From NCBI RefSeq assembly GCF_016920785.2, contig NW_024609928.1, forward strand, positions 124,001 through 188,000: a stretch of DNA of 64,000 bases, given 5' to 3'. Source of the DNA: Ixodes scapularis. Its lineage: Eukaryota > Arthropoda > Arachnida > Ixodida > Ixodidae. Numbering within the stretch: the first letter of the stretch is position 1; each line of letters begins with the position of its first letter. This document shows positions 62,301 to 64,000 of the stretch, piece by piece. The notes beneath the pieces were generated by a model, which was given only the letters and a program-made list of their open reading frames with translations, was not told the origin of the DNA and did no database searches. Position numbers and translations under genes: made by a program.

Positions 62301-63882
62301 TTGGCCGTTTCCCGTTTCGTCCTTCGTAATTCAACGCCCTTCATTTGAGCCCGTTCTCCTTTCGCCCTTCTCACTTTGCCCTTCTCAAAACAAGCATTCT
62401 CAAAAAGATCTTCTCGCTTTGACCCGTTGCATTTGGCCGTTTCCCGTTTCGTCCTTCGTAATTCACCGCCCTTCATTTGAGCCCGTTCTCCTTTCGCGCT
62501 TCTCACTTTGCCCTTCTCAAAACAAGCATTCTCAAAAAGATCTTCTCGCTTTGACCCGTTGCATTTGGCCGTTTCCCGTTTCGTCCTTCGTAATTCACCG
62601 CCCTTCATTTGAGCCCGTTCTCCTTTCGCGCTTCTCACTTTGCCCTTCTCAAAACAAGCATTCTCAAAAAGATCTTCTCGCTTTGACCCGTTGCATTTGG
62701 CCGTTTCCCGTTTCGTCCTTCGTAATTCAACGCCCTTCATTTGAGCCCGTTCTCCTTTCGCGCTTCTCACTTTGCCCTTCTCAAAACAAGCATTCTCAAA
62801 AAGATCTTCTCGCTTTGACCCGTTGCATTTGGCCGTTTCCCGTTTCGTCCTTCGTAATTCACCGCCCTTCATTTGAGCCCGTTCTCCTTTCGCGCTTCTC
62901 ACTTTGCCCTTCTCAAAACAAGCATTCTCAAAAAGATCTTCTCGCTTTGACCCGTTGCATTCGGCCGTTTCCCGTTTCGTCCTTCGTAATTCACCGCCCT
63001 TCATTTGAGCCCGTTCTCCTTTCGCGCTTCTCACTTTGCCCTTCTCAAAACAAGCATTCTCAAAAAGATCTTCTCGCTTTGACCCGTTGCATTTGGCCGT
63101 TTCCCGTTTCGTCCTTCGTAATTCAACGCCCTTCATTTGAGCCCGTTCTCCTTTCGCGCTTCTCACTTTGCCCTTCTCAAAACAAGCATTCTCAAAAAGA
63201 TCTTCTCGCTTTGACCCGTTGCATTTGGCCCTTTCCCGTTTCGTCCTTCGTAATTCAACGCCCTTCATTTGAGCCCGTTCTCCTTTCGCGCTTCTCACTT
63301 TGCCCTTCTCAAAACAAGCATTCTCAAAAAGATCTTCTCGCTTTGACCCGTTGCATTTGGCCGTTTCCCGTTTCGTCCTTCGTAATTCAACGCCCTTCAT
63401 TTGAGCCCGTTCTCCTTTCGCGCTTCTCACTTTGCCCTTCTCAAAACAAGCATTCTCAAAAAGATCTTCTCGCTTTGACCCGTTGCATTTGGCCGTTTCC
63501 CGTTTCGTCCTTCGTAATTCACCGCCCTTCATTTGAGCCCGTTCTCCTTTCGCGCTTCTCACTTTGCCCTTCTCAAAACAAGCATTCTCAAAAAGATCTT
63601 CTCGCTTTGACCCGTTGCATTTGGCCGTTTCCAGTTTCGTCCTTCGTAATTCACCGCCCTTCATTTGAGCCCGTTCTCCTTTCGCGCTTCTCACTTTGCC
63701 CTTCTCAAAACAACCATTCTCAAAAAGATCTTCTCGCTTTGACCCGTTGCATTCGGCCGTTTCCCGTTTCGTCCTTCGTAATTCACCGCCCTTCATTTGA
63801 GCCCGTTCTCCTTTCGCGCTTCTCACTTTGCCCTTCTCAAAACAAGCATTCTCAAAAAGATCTTCTCGCTTTGACCCGTTGC
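59395..63882 (+). repeat. Right-hand region, mostly 125C monomers
   Basis: From about 60.0 kb most monomers begin after TTGACCCG (125C) and are 36A or 36C with 75A and 68G, with few other variants. Scattered private changes include GCATTCGGCC near 62963 and 63753, CAACCATTC near 63714 and TTTCACGTTTC near 59671. Nothing other than the satellite is present, and no boundary of the array is approached. Confidence 0.7.
61639..61902 (+). repeat. Two-monomer island of the 39G type, far from the main 39G region
   Basis: Two adjacent monomers carry CACCGGCC with TTGACCCG upstream, and the second ends in the compound variant AGAACTTTTCG (61881). This combination otherwise occurs only at the ends of copies E1, E2 and E3 (41164, 45388, 46576), where two 39G monomers also precede it. 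The second monomer has a private GTTCCCCGTTTC change. The island is about 15 kb from the nearest relative. Confidence 0.8.
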
Positions 63883-64000
63883 ATTTGGCCGTTTCCCGTT
63901 TCGTCCTTCGTAATTCAACGCCCTTCATTTGAGCCCGTTCTCCTTTCGCGCTTCTCACTTTGCCCTTCTCAAAACAAGCATTCTCAAAAAGATCTTCTCG
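63883..64000 (+). repeat. Partial monomer at right edge (118 of 132 bp)
   Basis: The last monomer is cut by the window end at CTTCTCG (position 118 of the unit). The cut is caused by the window, not by a biological array end. Confidence 0.97.

Larger units (their letters stand above)
1..64000. repeat. Satellite DNA array, 132-bp monomer, about 485 head-to-tail copies
   Basis: Following the motif ATTTGGCCG (or its one-base variants) from position 1 gives a strict 132-bp step across the window: 36 monomers to 4752, one of 133 bp, 322 of 132 bp to 47389, one of 129 bp, 19 of 132 bp, one of 131 bp, 16 of 132 bp, one of 129 bp, 87 of 132 bp to 63882, then a 118-bp partial. All monomers point the same way; no inversion or foreign insertion was seen. 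Neighbours usually differ at 0-5 sites, mostly substitutions. A family-wide array of this size and uniformity is classical eukaryotic satellite DNA (established knowledge). A centromeric, pericentromeric or subtelomeric location is inference. No homology to a named satellite was recognised. Base content of the consensus counted by hand is A 22, C 43, G 20, T 47. Confidence 0.98.

Noticed and set aside
1..64000. CRISPR array
   Set aside because: There are no spacers: whole 132-bp units repeat, with no short repeat separated by unique sequence, and no cas-like gene is present.
1..64000. Ribosomal, tRNA, 5S or snRNA gene array
   Set aside because: No recognisable RNA gene sequence, pol III A/B boxes or terminator T-run is present in the monomer.
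1..64000. Telomeric repeat or transposon-derived satellite
   Set aside because: The unit contains no telomere-type motif array, no terminal inverted repeats, no LTR or poly-A tail and no transposase or reverse transcriptase remnant that I could see.
1..64000. Prokaryotic genome with a giant repeat protein
   Set aside because: A 64-kb perfect-orientation array without any gene would be exceptional in bacteria or archaea; a eukaryotic satellite is the simpler explanation, although sequence alone does not formally exclude the other.
1..64000. Assembly artefact (artificial copy expansion)
   Set aside because: Monomers differ in an ordered way, with rare markers, nested duplications and region-specific variants, which mechanical duplication of one read would not give. 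Individual identical runs (10562-11485, 12146-14521) could still be miscounted.

Overview
The whole 64 kb window is one uninterrupted head-to-tail satellite DNA array. The basic monomer is 132 bp. Read from the motif ATTTGGCCG at position 1, there are 484 complete monomers and a 118-bp partial one at the right edge (63883-64000). All are in the same orientation. Only four full monomers deviate in length: 133 bp at 4753-4885, 129 bp at 47390-47518, 131 bp at 50027-50157 and 129 bp at 52270-52398. These lengths sum exactly to 64000. I see no unique sequence, gene, RNA gene, transposon insertion, CRISPR array, origin or array boundary; the array runs off both ends.

Organism: a single-family array longer than 64 kb is typical of eukaryotic constitutive heterochromatin (centromeric, pericentromeric, subtelomeric, or on a sex or B chromosome). 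I do not recognise the family and cannot name a species. The monomer is about 48% GC, about 68% pyrimidine on the + strand, and CpG-rich (observed/expected about 1.5), so it does not look like a heavily CpG-methylated vertebrate satellite.

Layout: neighbouring monomers usually differ at only 0-5 positions, and the same few diagnostic substitutions recur in changing combinations. This divides the array into regions: 1-12.1 kb (75C/75A and 36A/36C mixed; 22C only before about 7.3 kb); 12.1-14.5 kb (18 almost identical monomers); 14.5-18.1 kb (115T and 35G); 18.1-23.5 kb (older types again); 23.5-33.5 kb (115T, 35G, then alternating 125C); 33.5-38 kb (68C/115T tetramers); 38-46.6 kb (7A, 39G, 68C, 125C in very long higher-order copies); 46.6-50.2 kb (7A/125C); 50.2-52.6 kb (78C); 52.6-59.4 kb (68C, 71G, 46C); 59.4-64 kb (125C). 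Higher-order repeats of 2, 4, 5, 9, 13 and about 30 monomers, plus a 22-monomer segmental copy, are superimposed. This is what unequal crossing-over or replication-based amplification with local homogenisation produces.

Inside the monomer there is an older layer: much of it is made of degenerate 14-bp blocks starting TTCTC or TTC, with a 7-bp sub-rhythm, so the 132-bp unit probably grew from a short minisatellite. The enormous open reading frames on both strands (up to about 12,700 codons) follow from a monomer of exactly 44 codons with one stop-free frame per strand. Substitutions are spread over all three codon phases and indels or stops go uncorrected, so I annotate no protein.
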